A DNA stretch of 64,000 bases from JANNSX01 sp041397825. GTDB taxonomy: Bacteria; Pseudomonadota; Alphaproteobacteria; Rhizobiales; Hyphomicrobiaceae. The DNA lies in contig JAWKVX010000005.1 of NCBI GenBank assembly GCA_041397825.1, positions 310,001-374,000 on the forward strand. The letters run 5' to 3'. The translations under genes and the position numbers were made by a program. Below the pieces are notes generated by a model. It did no database searches and had not been told where the DNA came from. It worked only from the letters and a program-made list of their open reading frames with translations. This document shows, one piece after another, positions 1-9,500 of the stretch. Each line of letters begins with the position of its first letter. The first letter of the stretch is position 1.

Positions 1-1439
1 GGGCGTTGGCCTCCTGTTGCGGTTGCGGCGGGCGTTGCGGGCGCGGTTGCCACGGCCGGCGCGGCAGCGCTCGACGCGCCGAGCGAGGTGGCGCGGCGTT
101 CGAGCCACGGCTCGAGCCAGCTCGTGTGGAAACGGCCAGCCTGGACATCGGCGTCGCGGGCCAGAGCCTGATGCAGGGGCTTGGTCGTCTGGACGCCGCC
201 GATCTCGAGCTCGGCGAGCGCCCGGTCGAGCCGGCGGATGGCGGCCGGTCGGTCTTCGTCCCAGACGATCAACTTGCCGAGGAGGGAATCGTAGAAGGGC
301 GGGATCGTGTAGCCGGGATAGAGCAGGCTGTCGAAACGGACGCCGTAGCCACCGGGCACGCCGAGTGCGGCGACCGTGCCGGGATGCGGCATGAAGTTCT
401 TCGACGGATCCTCGGCGTTGATCCTGACCTCGATGGCATGGCCCTTGCGCTTGATGTCATGCTGGCGAAGCCGCAGCGGCTCACCACCGGCGATCAAGAT
501 CATCTCCCGCACGAGGTCGATGCCGGTGATCATTTCGGTCACCGGATGCTCGACCTGGATGCGCGTGTTCATCTCGAGGAAGTAGAACTCTTGCGTCAGG
601 TCGTCGAACAGGAATTCGAGCGTGCCGGCGCCGCGATAATTGACCGCCTTCGCGAGTGCGACGGCGGATTGGCAGATGCGCTCCCGTGCCTCCTGGCGGA
701 GCGACGGTGACGGCGCCTCCTCCCAGACCTTCTGCCGGCGCCGCTGCAGCGAGCACTCGCGCTCGAAACAATGCACGACGTCGCGGCCGTCGCCCAGCAC
801 CTGCACCTCGATGTGGCGCGCGCCCTCGACGAGCTTTTCGACATAGAGCCCACCGTCACCGAACGCCGCCTTCGCCTCGGCTTGGGCCTGTGGCATCAGC
901 TGCGCAAAATCGTCGGCCGAACGGGCGACGCGAATACCCCGTCCGCCTCCCCCGGCGGCAGCCTTGATCATGACCGGAAAGCCGGTCTTCTCGACGATGG
1001 CGAAGGCCGCCTCGGCGGTCTCGAGCCGGCCCTGGCTGCCGGGCACGGTCGGCACACCGGCTTTCTGGGCGGCTTCGCGCGCCGCCACTTTGTCACCCAT
1101 GAGGCGGATCGAGTCCGCCGTAGGGCCGACGAAGACCAGCCCGGCCGCCTCGACGGCGGCTGCGAACTCGGCGTTCTCGGCTAGGAAGCCGTAGCCCGGA
1201 TGAATGGCGTCGGCGCCGGTGGCTTTCGCCGCCGACAGTATGGCGTCCTTGTTCAGGTAGGACTTCGCGGCGTGTGGCGGACCGATGTCGACGGCTTCGT
1301 CGGCCAGCTTGACGGCGAGCGAGTCGGCGTCCGCCTTGGAGTGCACCTGGACGGTGGCGATGCCGAGCTCTCTGGCCGCACGAATGATCCGGACGGCGAT
1401 CTCGCCGCGGTTGGCGATGAGAAGCTTCTGAATGGCCAT
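1..1439 (-). CDS. accC: Biotin carboxylase (AccC-type), C-terminal end cut by the window edge
   Basis: Carboxylates biotin on a carrier protein using ATP and bicarbonate. The 479 visible residues start MAIQKLLIANRGEIAVRII and carry the ATP-grasp glycine loop (AAAGGGGRGIR, about residue 163) and the catalytic stretch EMNTRIQVEHPVTEM. E. coli AccC is about 449 residues. Here the frame stays open past that point into a tail rich in Ala, Pro and Thr (bases 1 to about 90) with no stop inside the window. It lies 17 bp downstream of accB in the leftward hydantoinase/5-oxoprolinase operon. AccB/AccC pairs are commonly found beside pxpA, so a role in this pathway rather than in fatty-acid synthesis is likely. 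The tail may be a linker to a further domain. Confidence 0.9.
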   Translation of the reverse strand, partial: MAIQKLLIANRGEIAVRIIRAARELGIATVQVHSKADADSLAVKLADEAVDIGPPHAAKSYLNKDAILSAAKATGADAIHPGYGFLAENAEFAAAVEAAGLVFVGPTADSIRLMGDKVAAREAAQKAGVPTVPGSQGRLETAEAAFAIVEKTGFPVMIKAAAGGGGRGIRVARSADDFAQLMPQAQAEAKAAFGDGGLYVEKLVEGARHIEVQVLGDGRDVVHCFERECSLQRRRQKVWEEAPSPSLRQEARERICQSAVALAKAVNYRGAGTLEFLFDDLTQEFYFLEMNTRIQVEHPVTEMITGIDLVREMILIAGGEPLRLRQHDIKRKGHAIEVRINAEDPSKNFMPHPGTVAALGVPGGYGVRFDSLLYPGYTIPPFYDSLLGKLIVWDEDRPAAIRRLDRALAELEIGGVQTTKPLHQALARDADVQAGRFHTSWLEPWLERRATSLGASSAAAPAVATAPATPAATATGGQR

Positions 1440-1456
1440 GGATCGATGCGGTGCTG

Positions 1457-1699
1457 TCAGGCCTCGATCTCGGCGAGCGGCTGACCGGCCATCACCGGCT
1501 CCTCGTTCTCGGCGATGAAGCGGACGATCTTACCGGCGGCGTCGGCTTTGACCTCATTGAAGGACTTCATCACCTCGATGAGGCCGATCACATCACCGGC
1601 TGCGACCGTGTCACCGTCATTCTTATAGACGGGCTTGTCGGGTGCCGGTTTCCGATAAAAGGTGCCGGGGAGCGGCGAGACGATTTGCTTAGTGGCCAT
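1457..1699 (-). CDS. accB: Biotin carboxyl carrier protein, short form (AccB-like)
   Basis: An 80-residue biotinyl-lipoyl domain protein. The biotinylation motif is EVMKS with Lys45 as the expected biotin site (Ala-Met-Lys in the classical form, Val-Met-Lys here). It lacks the long N-terminal region of the fatty-acid-synthesis AccB, as is typical for the carrier proteins next to pxpA. The start at 1699 (MATKQ) has a GAGGA ribosome site 6 nt upstream, whereas the earlier ATG at 1705 would have none. It sits between pxpA and accC on the same strand and is the obvious partner of that biotin carboxylase. Confidence 0.88.
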   Translation of the reverse strand: MATKQIVSPLPGTFYRKPAPDKPVYKNDGDTVAAGDVIGLIEVMKSFNEVKADAAGKIVRFIAENEEPVMAGQPLAEIEA

Positions 1700-1735
1700 T
1701 ATCATTCCTCGTGAGCGAACGGTTGTTCTTTGTGT

Positions 1736-2467
1736 TCAGCGCGGCGCCAGATGCGGCCGCACGGCGTTCCTGACGGCGACGGCGATGTCGACGGCATTGG
1801 GCGTGTCGGAATGGACGCAGATCGCGTCGGCGCCGACCGGGACATCGTTGCCGGCGATCGTCTTGGTCTTGCCCTCGACGACGGCCCTGAGACAGCGGGC
1901 GGCCGCCTCGGCCGGATCCTTCGCCTCATGCTCGCGCGTGATGATGAGGCCGCCATCGGCATTGTAGTCGAGGTCGGCATAGTATTCGGCGACGAAACGG
2001 TGGCCGCGTGCGGCATAGACCTTCTCATGCAGCGTGCCTTTCATGCCGTAGAGAGGCACCTTGTAGACGTCGGCGGCATCGCAGACGGCGTGCGCGATCT
2101 CCTCCATGCGCGCCGCCATGCCGTAAAGCGAGCCATGCGGCTTGATGTGATTGAGCGGTATGCCGGCGGCATCGAGGAAGGCCTTGAGCGCACCGATCTG
2201 GTAGAGAATGCAGTTCGTCATCTCCTCGCGACCGATCTTCATCTCGCGCCGGCCGAAGCCCTGGAGGTCGGGAAGCGAGGGATGTGCGCCCACTTTCACG
2301 CCATGCTGTTTCGCCAGCTCGACGGTCTTGCGCATGTGATTGAAGTCGGAGGCGTGGAAGCCGCAGGCGACGTTGGCGACGTCGATGTGCGGCATCAGCC
2401 CTTCGTCGTCACCCATCTTGTAGAGACCGAAGGCCTCGCCCATGTCGCAATTGACGACAACGGCCAT
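1736..2467 (-). CDS. pxpA: LamB/YcsF family protein, 5-oxoprolinase subunit A
   Basis: A 243-residue protein starting MAVVVNCDMGEAFG, the hallmark N-terminus of the LamB/YcsF (PxpA) family. Family landmarks HIDVANVACGFHASD, VGAHPSLPDLQGFGRRE and IKPHGSLYG are present. With PxpB and PxpC, PxpA hydrolyses 5-oxoproline to glutamate using ATP. No PxpB/PxpC genes are visible in this window and they may lie beyond the left edge after accC. The start at 2467 is preceded by AAGGG about 9 nt upstream. An in-frame TTG at 2485 is less likely. It is part of the leftward operon that begins with hyuB. Confidence 0.93.
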   Translation of the reverse strand: MAVVVNCDMGEAFGLYKMGDDEGLMPHIDVANVACGFHASDFNHMRKTVELAKQHGVKVGAHPSLPDLQGFGRREMKIGREEMTNCILYQIGALKAFLDAAGIPLNHIKPHGSLYGMAARMEEIAHAVCDAADVYKVPLYGMKGTLHEKVYAARGHRFVAEYYADLDYNADGGLIITREHEAKDPAEAAARCLRAVVEGKTKTIAGNDVPVGADAICVHSDTPNAVDIAVAVRNAVRPHLAPR

Positions 2468-2563
2468 GATTGTACCCTTGCCCAAGCAAAACGGTTGCGG
2501 TGATGGCGTAGGGCTGCGGCCGGACCCTGCCGGCTGCAGCCCTTGATCGCGAAGTCGAGGTGC

Positions 2564-3748
2564 CTACCTCGAGACGAGATAGTCGACCGGAATCTTCTCC
2601 GAGATCGTCCACTCGTCGACGACCTTCGGCTTGCCAGCCGTCGTCTCGACGATGAGATAACGACCGCGGTTCTGGTGGTGGATCTCGTTGGTGAAGGTGC
2701 GGGGTCCGAACAGTGTCGGCTCCTCGTTCATCTTCTCGAGCTCGGCGACGACCGCGGCAGCGTCCGTGGTGCCCGCCCGCTCGACCGCCTTCGACCAGAC
2801 GTCGATCAGCACGTAACCGGGATAGACATACTGGCTCGACGGATCGGTGCCCGTGAACTCCTTGTACTTGGCGTTGAACTCATTCACCTTCGGGTTCGGG
2901 TCATCGCCATAGATCGAGCCCTGCACGGGCACGAAGAAGTTCGAGAGATCCGGCACGGCATTGAGCCAGTAGCTGCCGTCGACGCCGGAGCCGTTGAGGA
3001 TCATCGAGTTGATGCCAGCGGCGCGGATCTGCTTGATGGCCGAAACAGCGCCCGGCATCATCGTGCAGAGCATGATGGCATCCGGCTCCTGCGGCAGCGC
3101 CTTGATGCGGCTGATCTGCGCGGCGATCGAGGCGTCGTCGTTCTTGAACGTGTCCTCGCCGACGAGCTTGGCATCGGCGAGCCGGGGCAGCATCCAGTCG
3201 AAGCCGTCACAAATGCCTTTGTTGTAGACCGTCCAACTGTCGAGCAGCCGGTAGAATGTGCGGGCATTCTTCTTGTTGTAGGCCCACTCGGACATGGTCG
3301 CGCCCTGCACGGCGGCCAGCACTGACGACGAGAACGAGAACGGACCAACGCCCTGGATGCCGGCCTTGATGCTCTCGGCGCAGAGGAAGAAGGAGACCTT
3401 GCCGGCCGCCTGGGCCTGCAGCGCCGCCGGCGAGCCGAAGTCGTAGTCGCAGGAGACGACCACCAGCTCAGCGCCCTGATCGAGGACGGCGAGGCCAGCC
3501 TTGGCGCCTTCCGCCTGATCGGTCTTGGTGTCGGCGTTGACGACCTTGATCTGCTTGCCGAGCAATCCACCCGCGTCGTTGATCTCCTTGATGCGGATCA
3601 TCGCCGCGTCCTGGGCCGGCTTGTCATAGGCCTGCATGAAGCCCGACTCGGCCGTGGCGAAACCAACGACGATCTCGTCGGCCAAAGCCGGAGCGGACCA
3701 GAGAGCGGCAACAGCCGTCAAGGTCCCGAACGTCTTAACGAAGCGCAT
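2564..3748 (-). CDS. Branched-chain amino-acid-type ABC transporter substrate-binding protein
   Basis: A 394-residue periplasmic binding protein of the LivJ/LivK type (type I fold). A Sec signal peptide ends around ALADEIV, followed by a mature start DEIVVGFATAESG and the typical Leu/Ile/Val-binding layout (EINDAGGLLGKQIKVV). A strong GGAGGA ribosome site precedes the ATG at 3748. It lies 62 bp downstream of livM and is the only binding protein of this operon, so its ligand is probably the substrate of the hydantoinase genes (5-oxoproline, a hydantoin or a related lactam). The ligand is inferred from context and not from binding residues. Confidence 0.9.
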   Translation of the reverse strand: MRFVKTFGTLTAVAALWSAPALADEIVVGFATAESGFMQAYDKPAQDAAMIRIKEINDAGGLLGKQIKVVNADTKTDQAEGAKAGLAVLDQGAELVVVSCDYDFGSPAALQAQAAGKVSFFLCAESIKAGIQGVGPFSFSSSVLAAVQGATMSEWAYNKKNARTFYRLLDSWTVYNKGICDGFDWMLPRLADAKLVGEDTFKNDDASIAAQISRIKALPQEPDAIMLCTMMPGAVSAIKQIRAAGINSMILNGSGVDGSYWLNAVPDLSNFFVPVQGSIYGDDPNPKVNEFNAKYKEFTGTDPSSQYVYPGYVLIDVWSKAVERAGTTDAAAVVAELEKMNEEPTLFGPRTFTNEIHHQNRGRYLIVETTAGKPKVVDEWTISEKIPVDYLVSR

Positions 3749-3810
3749 ACTGCTTCCTCCCAATTGTTGGTCGTTGCAACAAACAACCAAGGGGCCAATG
3801 TGGTCAAGCC

Positions 3811-4857
3811 TCACGAGCCCTTGGATCCTCCTCCGAACGGCCAGCCGGTCCAGGTCCACTCCTGATTGCGGGTGAGGCCGGTCGGCAAGAACATCAGAAT
3901 TCCGATCATGATGAGGCCGATGGCGATCTCCTGAACACCGTTCGGGATCGCCAATGTGCCGATGCCCAGGTCGATCCCTTTCTCCAGCCGCTTCAAGACG
4001 TCGATGAGCCCCGAGATCACCACCACACCGACGACGGCGCCCGTCAGGCTGTACATGCCGCCGACAACCAGCATGGCGAGGGCGATGAAGGTCATCTTCA
4101 GGAAGAAGGCGCTCGGGCTGACGACGCTCAGGAAATGGGCATAGAGCGCACCTGCCAGCCCGATGATGAAGGCGGAGACGATGAAGGCGATCCAGCGCTC
4201 GCGGACAATGTCGATGCCGGAGGCCTGGGCGGCGATCTCCTCGTCGCGGGTGGCGCGGAGCGCCAGGCCGGAGCGGGAGATGGAGTAGAGATAGGCGATG
4301 GCGATGGCGATCGCCGCGCCGAGCCAGCCGATCCAGATCGTCATGATGGGCGGGATGCCGACCACCGAGCCCTGGCCGCCCGTCACCGAGTCCCAGTTCG
4401 AGTAGACGTTGTTGACGAGCCCCAGGAGTCCGAAGGTTGCGATCGAGGCGGCAATGCCGGAGAGCCGCATGATGATGCGCCCGACGAGCAACGCGAATAG
4501 AGCCGCAAAAAGCGCCGAGATCGGTGCCACGATCCAAAAGCTCAGCTCAGTCTGCAGCACCCAGTCCGGCAGGCCGCGCAGCGTCACCGATTTCATGAAC
4601 GGAGGGATCGTGAGCCAGGCCGTCATGTAGGCGCCGAGATACATGAAGGAGACGTGACCGAAGGAGATGACACCCGAGTTGCCGACGAAGACGTAGAAGC
4701 CGACCACCATCATCACCTGGATGAACATTTCGGTGACGGTGCGGTTGAACGGCCGCGAGCCGAATTGCCAGGTGAGATAGGCGATGACGAGCAGACCGAC
4801 GACCAGGATGATCGGCGTTGCCACCGTGCGCCAGAGAACCGAGGAGCGGTCCGTCAT
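3811..4857 (-). CDS. livM: ABC transporter permease, LivM type
   Basis: A 348-residue integral membrane protein of the branched-chain amino-acid permease family. It has an N-terminal membrane anchor (about residues 8-30) and then a core of hydrophobic segments with the family landmark GNSGVISFGHVSFMYLGAY and the ATPase-contact region LRATRDEEIAAQASGID. It starts 3 nt after the livH stop, so the two are probably translationally coupled. It forms the membrane channel with LivH and is driven by LivF and the LivG domain of the upstream fusion protein. Confidence 0.92.
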   Translation of the reverse strand: MTDRSSVLWRTVATPIILVVGLLVIAYLTWQFGSRPFNRTVTEMFIQVMMVVGFYVFVGNSGVISFGHVSFMYLGAYMTAWLTIPPFMKSVTLRGLPDWVLQTELSFWIVAPISALFAALFALLVGRIIMRLSGIAASIATFGLLGLVNNVYSNWDSVTGGQGSVVGIPPIMTIWIGWLGAAIAIAIAYLYSISRSGLALRATRDEEIAAQASGIDIVRERWIAFIVSAFIIGLAGALYAHFLSVVSPSAFFLKMTFIALAMLVVGGMYSLTGAVVGVVVISGLIDVLKRLEKGIDLGIGTLAIPNGVQEIAIGLIMIGILMFLPTGLTRNQEWTWTGWPFGGGSKGS

Positions 4858-4860
4858 CGC

Positions 4861-5775
4861 TCAAACCCTCTGCTTGGCGGATTTCGATGCGAACAGCCCT
4901 TGCGGGCGGATCAGCAGCACGAGAATGACGGAGCCGTAGACGAAGGCGTCACGGAAGACGCGGGCATCGTGCGGCAGCCAGGCCTGGAAGACGGTGCTCA
5001 GAGCGCCGATCATGAAACCGGCGGCGACAGCTCCGGTCAGATTGCCGAGGCCGCCGATGACGGTCGCGATGAAGGCGATCAACATGATGTTGGCGCCCAT
5101 CTGGATGTCGGCCGTGCCGGAGAACGTCGCGAGGATGAGGCCGATGGCGGCCGCCAGCATGCCGGAGATCGCAAAGGCGAGCAGGATGACCCGGTTGGCT
5201 TGGACGCCAAGCATCCGCGCCATGGTGAAGTTCTCGGCTGCGGCGCGCATCTCGAGCCCGAAGCGCGTCCGCTTAAGGAATGCGGTCAGCGCCAGCAGGA
5301 TGGCGATCGTGACGATGATGGTGATGACCTGCAGCAGCGGAATGCGGGCGCCCAGTATCTCGACCGGCAGCGACAGCTCGGACCACAGGCTGATGGACTT
5401 CGGCCGGCTCGAGTAGAGCATCAATAGGAAATGCCGGATGACGAAGCCCAGTGCGAAGGAGGCGATCATCATGGTTGCCGGATTGGCATTGCGGAATCGC
5501 CGGAAGATGAGGATCTCGGAAAGCACCGACAACAAGGCGCCGATCGCCAGCACCAGGGGGATCAGCACGTAGAACGGCAGGTTGCCGAGAAAGACGATGG
5601 CGCCGGCGTCGATCGACGGCCAGAGCAGGGCGAATACGCAGAAGGCCATGTAGTCGCCATGTGCGAAGTTGACGAGCCGCATGACGCCGAAGATCAGAGC
5701 GATGCCGAGAGCTCCGAGCGCGTAGAGGCTGCCGAGCGCCAAGGCGTCGAAGATGAGCTGTAGAAACGCCTGCAT
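4861..5775 (-). CDS. livH: ABC transporter permease, LivH type
   Basis: A 304-residue membrane protein starting MQAFLQLIFDALALGSLYAL, with the LivH-family motif FGVMRLVNFAHGDYMAF and the cytoplasmic loop KRTRFGLEMRAAAENFTMAR that contacts the ATPase subunits. It lies 2 nt downstream of livF and 3 nt upstream of livM in the leftward operon. It is the partner of LivM in the transmembrane heterodimer. Confidence 0.93.
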   Translation of the reverse strand: MQAFLQLIFDALALGSLYALGALGIALIFGVMRLVNFAHGDYMAFCVFALLWPSIDAGAIVFLGNLPFYVLIPLVLAIGALLSVLSEILIFRRFRNANPATMMIASFALGFVIRHFLLMLYSSRPKSISLWSELSLPVEILGARIPLLQVITIIVTIAILLALTAFLKRTRFGLEMRAAAENFTMARMLGVQANRVILLAFAISGMLAAAIGLILATFSGTADIQMGANIMLIAFIATVIGGLGNLTGAVAAGFMIGALSTVFQAWLPHDARVFRDAFVYGSVILVLLIRPQGLFASKSAKQRV

Positions 5776-5777
5776 CG

Positions 5778-6500
5778 CTAGTGATCCCCGAAGCCGAAAT
5801 AGGCCTGCCGCATGCTCTCGTCCTTGGCGAGGACGCGCGCGTCGCCTTCCAAGACCACCTCGCCGCCGCGAAGTAGGATCATCCGGCCACCGGTCATCTC
5901 AGCTCGGGTCGAGCTTTGCTCGACGATCAGCAGCGTCAGACTGCGCTTCTCCCTGAGCCGGAGAAGAATCTCGTAGACTTGGTCGATGATCTTTGGCGCC
6001 AGCCCGAGCGACGGCTCGTCGATCGCCATCAGCTCCGGCGCGGCCATGAGGGCCCGGCCGATGACCAACATCTGCTGCTGGCCGCCCGAGAGCATGCCGG
6101 CCGCCATGTGCCGGCGCTCGGCCAGCATCGGGAACTCCTCGTAGACGCTCTCGAGGTCGCGTGCCGCCTCGGCCTTGTCGGTGCGCATGCCGGCGCCGAC
6201 GCGCAGATTCTCCTCGATCGAGAGCGAGGCGAAGACGTTGCGCCCCTCCGGCACCATCGAGAAGCCGCGCCGGGCGATGACCTCGGGGCCATCCGCGCCA
6301 TTGGTCTTGCCGGCAAACGTGATCTTGCCTTCGACGGGCGGGACGACGCCGGCAATCGCCTTGAGCAGTGTCGACTTACCGGCGCCGTTCGGACCGGTGA
6401 CGAACAGAATCTCGCCCGGCGCCATCGTCAGCGACACGCCGCGGAGCGCCGACAGGCGGCCGTAGCGGACCGTGATGCCGTCGACGGCTAGAAGCGACAT
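5778..6500 (-). CDS. livF: ABC transporter ATP-binding protein, LivF type
   Basis: A 240-residue ATPase with all motifs: Walker A GPNGAGKST (residues 36-44), signature LSGGQ (137-141), Walker B LMAIDEPS (E162 catalytic) and a C-terminal region ending QAYFGFGDH, as is usual for LivF. Its ATG overlaps the stop of the upstream HyuA-LivG fusion gene (ATGA at 6497-6500 read on the minus strand), so the two nucleotide-binding units are made in a coupled way. LivF normally pairs with a separate LivG. None exists in this operon and the fusion supplies it. Confidence 0.94.
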   Translation of the reverse strand: MSLLAVDGITVRYGRLSALRGVSLTMAPGEILFVTGPNGAGKSTLLKAIAGVVPPVEGKITFAGKTNGADGPEVIARRGFSMVPEGRNVFASLSIEENLRVGAGMRTDKAEAARDLESVYEEFPMLAERRHMAAGMLSGGQQQMLVIGRALMAAPELMAIDEPSLGLAPKIIDQVYEILLRLREKRSLTLLIVEQSSTRAEMTGGRMILLRGGEVVLEGDARVLAKDESMRQAYFGFGDH

Positions 6501-9500
6501 CAGCGGGCGCCTCCGCCAACGACCCTGAAATTGCGCTGCGGTCCGCTGACGTCGTCGCTCTGCGTGCCCATATAGGCATGCCGGACGATGTCGCTGGTGC
6601 GGATCTGCTCCGGTGTACCGACATCGACGATCTCGCCTGAATCGAGGACGAAGATGCGCTCGCAGACCTCGAGGACGAGGCCGATATTGTGCTCGATCAG
6701 CAGGACGCCGATGCCCATCTCGCTGGCGATCAGGCGGATGATGCGGGCGAGATCGCGACTTTCCTCCGCCGACATGCCCGCCGCCGGCTCGTCGAGCAGC
6801 ACATAACGGGGCTTCATCATGATGGCCCGGCCGATGGCGACCCGGCGCTCGTCGGTATATGGCAGCGCGCCCGCGATCGTGTCGGCGAGGTGGGCGATGC
6901 CCAGCCACGCCAGCACCCGCTCGGCCTCCTTGATGGCCTCAGGCCGCGACAGGCCGAGGCCCACCCCGGTCACCTCAAGATTGTCGACGACCGGAAGCTC
7001 GCGAAACAGGCGGCCGGATTGAAAGGTGCGGGCGATGCCGAGGCGGCGCAGCATGTGGGCGGGGTTGCCGGCGACCGCCTCGCCGTCGATGCGGACCTGT
7101 CCCCGGTCGGGGGCCTGAAAGCCCGTCAGCACGTTGACGAGGGTGGTCTTGCCGGCCCCATTCGGACCGATCAGGCCGGTGATGCGGCCGGAGGGGATTT
7201 CGAGGCTGACCTCGCTCAGGGCCTTGAGGCCCTCGAACTGCACGGAGACTCCTTCCGAGATGAGCGACTTCCCCGGCGAGAAGGCAAAGGCACCGGCGCC
7301 CGACGTTGGATGTGTCGCCGTCGCGCCGTCAGTGGTCGCAATCGGGGTGACCGAGGCGGAAACAGGCATGGCGGCTATGGCCGGTCGCGGGGCGGCCATG
7401 GCGCGGGCCTGCGCCGGCGCGGCCCCGGCTTGAGCCGGCTCGCCGACGGCAGCCGACGTGTTGCGCACGGCAGCGCCGCCTCCGATCGATCTCACCGCAC
7501 CACCTCCCGAGCGGGTCATGATGTAGCTGCCGCTCTCGTGCAGCTCGACCTGCCAGTCCGGCTCGACGACGATGGTGGTGGTGTCCTCCTCGATGACGGC
7601 GGGTCCGGCGAGCTTATCGCCGGCGCCGAGCTTGGCGCCGTCGTAAATGGGCGTCGAGGTCGATGTGCCATCGGCGGAGAAGATCACGGGGCGTTCGCTC
7701 TTGATCGCAGCCTGTGCATTGCCGCCCTTGGCGATCCTGGGCGCCTTTGGGTGCTCGATCCGGCCGTAGAGGGTCGATTCGATGTTCACGACTTCCACCG
7801 CGTTATGGCGCTCGGAATATGTATAAAGCTGCTCGTGCCTCTTATGGAAGGCTTCTTTGACCTGGTCGATGGTCGAAGCATTGATCGGGAAGTTGCCGAT
7901 CTCGACCGTGCACTCGTGGACCTGGCCGATGTAGCGCATCTCGAGCGAGCGCTGGATGTCGATCTGGCCAGGCTCGAAGCCGTCGGCTTCCAGATGCTTG
8001 CGGCCTTCCGCCTCGATCTGCTTGAAGAGGCTGTCGACGCGCTGGTAGGCGTCGTCGTTGTCGAGCCGGACCGGCGCTGTCGCCATGTAGTTGTATTTCA
8101 CGTCGGAGATGATCTGCCCGAACGCACACAGGCCCGAGGCGAGCTTGGGCACGACGACCGTGTCGATCCCCATCTCCCGGGCGATGGCCGCGATATGTGC
8201 CGCCGTTGCTCCGCCGGCGCAAACCAGCACGAAGTCGCGCGGGTCGTAGCCGCGCTCGACCGAGACGCGGCGGATACCGTTCACCATGTTGTTGTTGACG
8301 ATGGTGTACATGCCGTAGGCGGTGCGCTCGACGCTGAGGCCGAGCGGATCGGCGACACCTTTGACCGCCGCCGTGGCCTTGCCCCTATCGAGCGGCAGCT
8401 TGCCGCCCAACAGGCCGTCGGGATTGAGATAGCCGAGCAGGAGGTTGGCGTCCGAGACGGTCGGCTCGGTACCTCCCTGTCCGTAGCAGGCCGGTCCCGG
8501 TAAGGCACCGGCACTCTGCGGACCGACCTGGAGCAGGCCCATGGAATCGATCCAGCCGATCGAGCCACCGCCGGCACCGAGCGTCTCCACCTGAATCATC
8601 GGCACGCCGATGCGATAGCGCAGGAAATCGATGTTCTTGTTGAGGTTCGTCGTGCCGTCCTTGACGAGGGTGATGTCGAAGGAAGTGCCGCCCATGTCTA
8701 CGGTGATGACGTTCTTGGCACCGAACGGGCTGGTCACATAGAGGCCGGCGGCCGGACCGGACGCAGGGCCCGAATTGATCGCATAGACCGAGCGATCCGT
8801 CATGGCTTGGCCGATGGCGAGGCCGCCGTTGGACTGGAAGTACCGCACTGGATACCTGGCCCCGAGCGAGCGGAAATAGGCGTCGACGGCATCAACATAG
8901 CGGCGCAGCACCGGCGAGAGATAGGCGTTCGTCACGGCGGTGGACGTGCGGGTGTATTCGCGCACCTGCGGGTAGAGCTCGCTGCCAACGGTCAGGTTCA
9001 CATTCGGCAGTATCTCGCGGACGATCTCGGCCGCGCGCCGCTCATGCGTTGGATTGATTACAGACCAGACGAATGAAATGGCCACGGCCTCGACACCCTC
9101 GCGACGGAACACTTCGCAGGCGGCGCGCACATCCTCCTCGACCATCGGCGTCCGTATCGAGCCGTCCGAAATGACGCGCTCGCGCACGCCCTTCCTCAAG
9201 TACCGAGGCACCAACATTTTGGCGGGCGGATACTCCGGGTCATAGCGGTAGCCGTCCTCCTTGTGACCCAGGCGGATCTCGATACTGTCCTCGTGGCCAG
9301 CGGTGGCGATGAGACCGACTTTGGCGCCCTTGTGCTGGATGAGCGCGTTGAGACCGACAGTGGTGCCGTTGATGCAGAGATCACAATTAGAGACGATCTC
9401 GGATGGCGTCGTCTGGAGCGCGTCGGCCATCAGCTTCAGGCCGTTCTCGATGGCCTTCGTCGGATCGCTCGGCGTGGAGAGAGCCTTGTAGAGCCGGATC

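Noticed and set aside
3749..4537. A 657-codon frame on the minus strand that extends the binding-protein gene upstream across livM
   Set aside because: The upstream part has Arg/His-rich composition typical of an out-of-frame reading of livM, and the binding protein has its own signal peptide and GGAGGA ribosome site at 3748.
6689..8503. A 604-codon frame on the plus strand opposite the HyuA-LivG fusion
   Set aside because: It is antisense to a gene with clear family motifs, has no ribosome site, and shows the Asp/Gly/Arg-rich composition expected of antisense frames in high-GC DNA.
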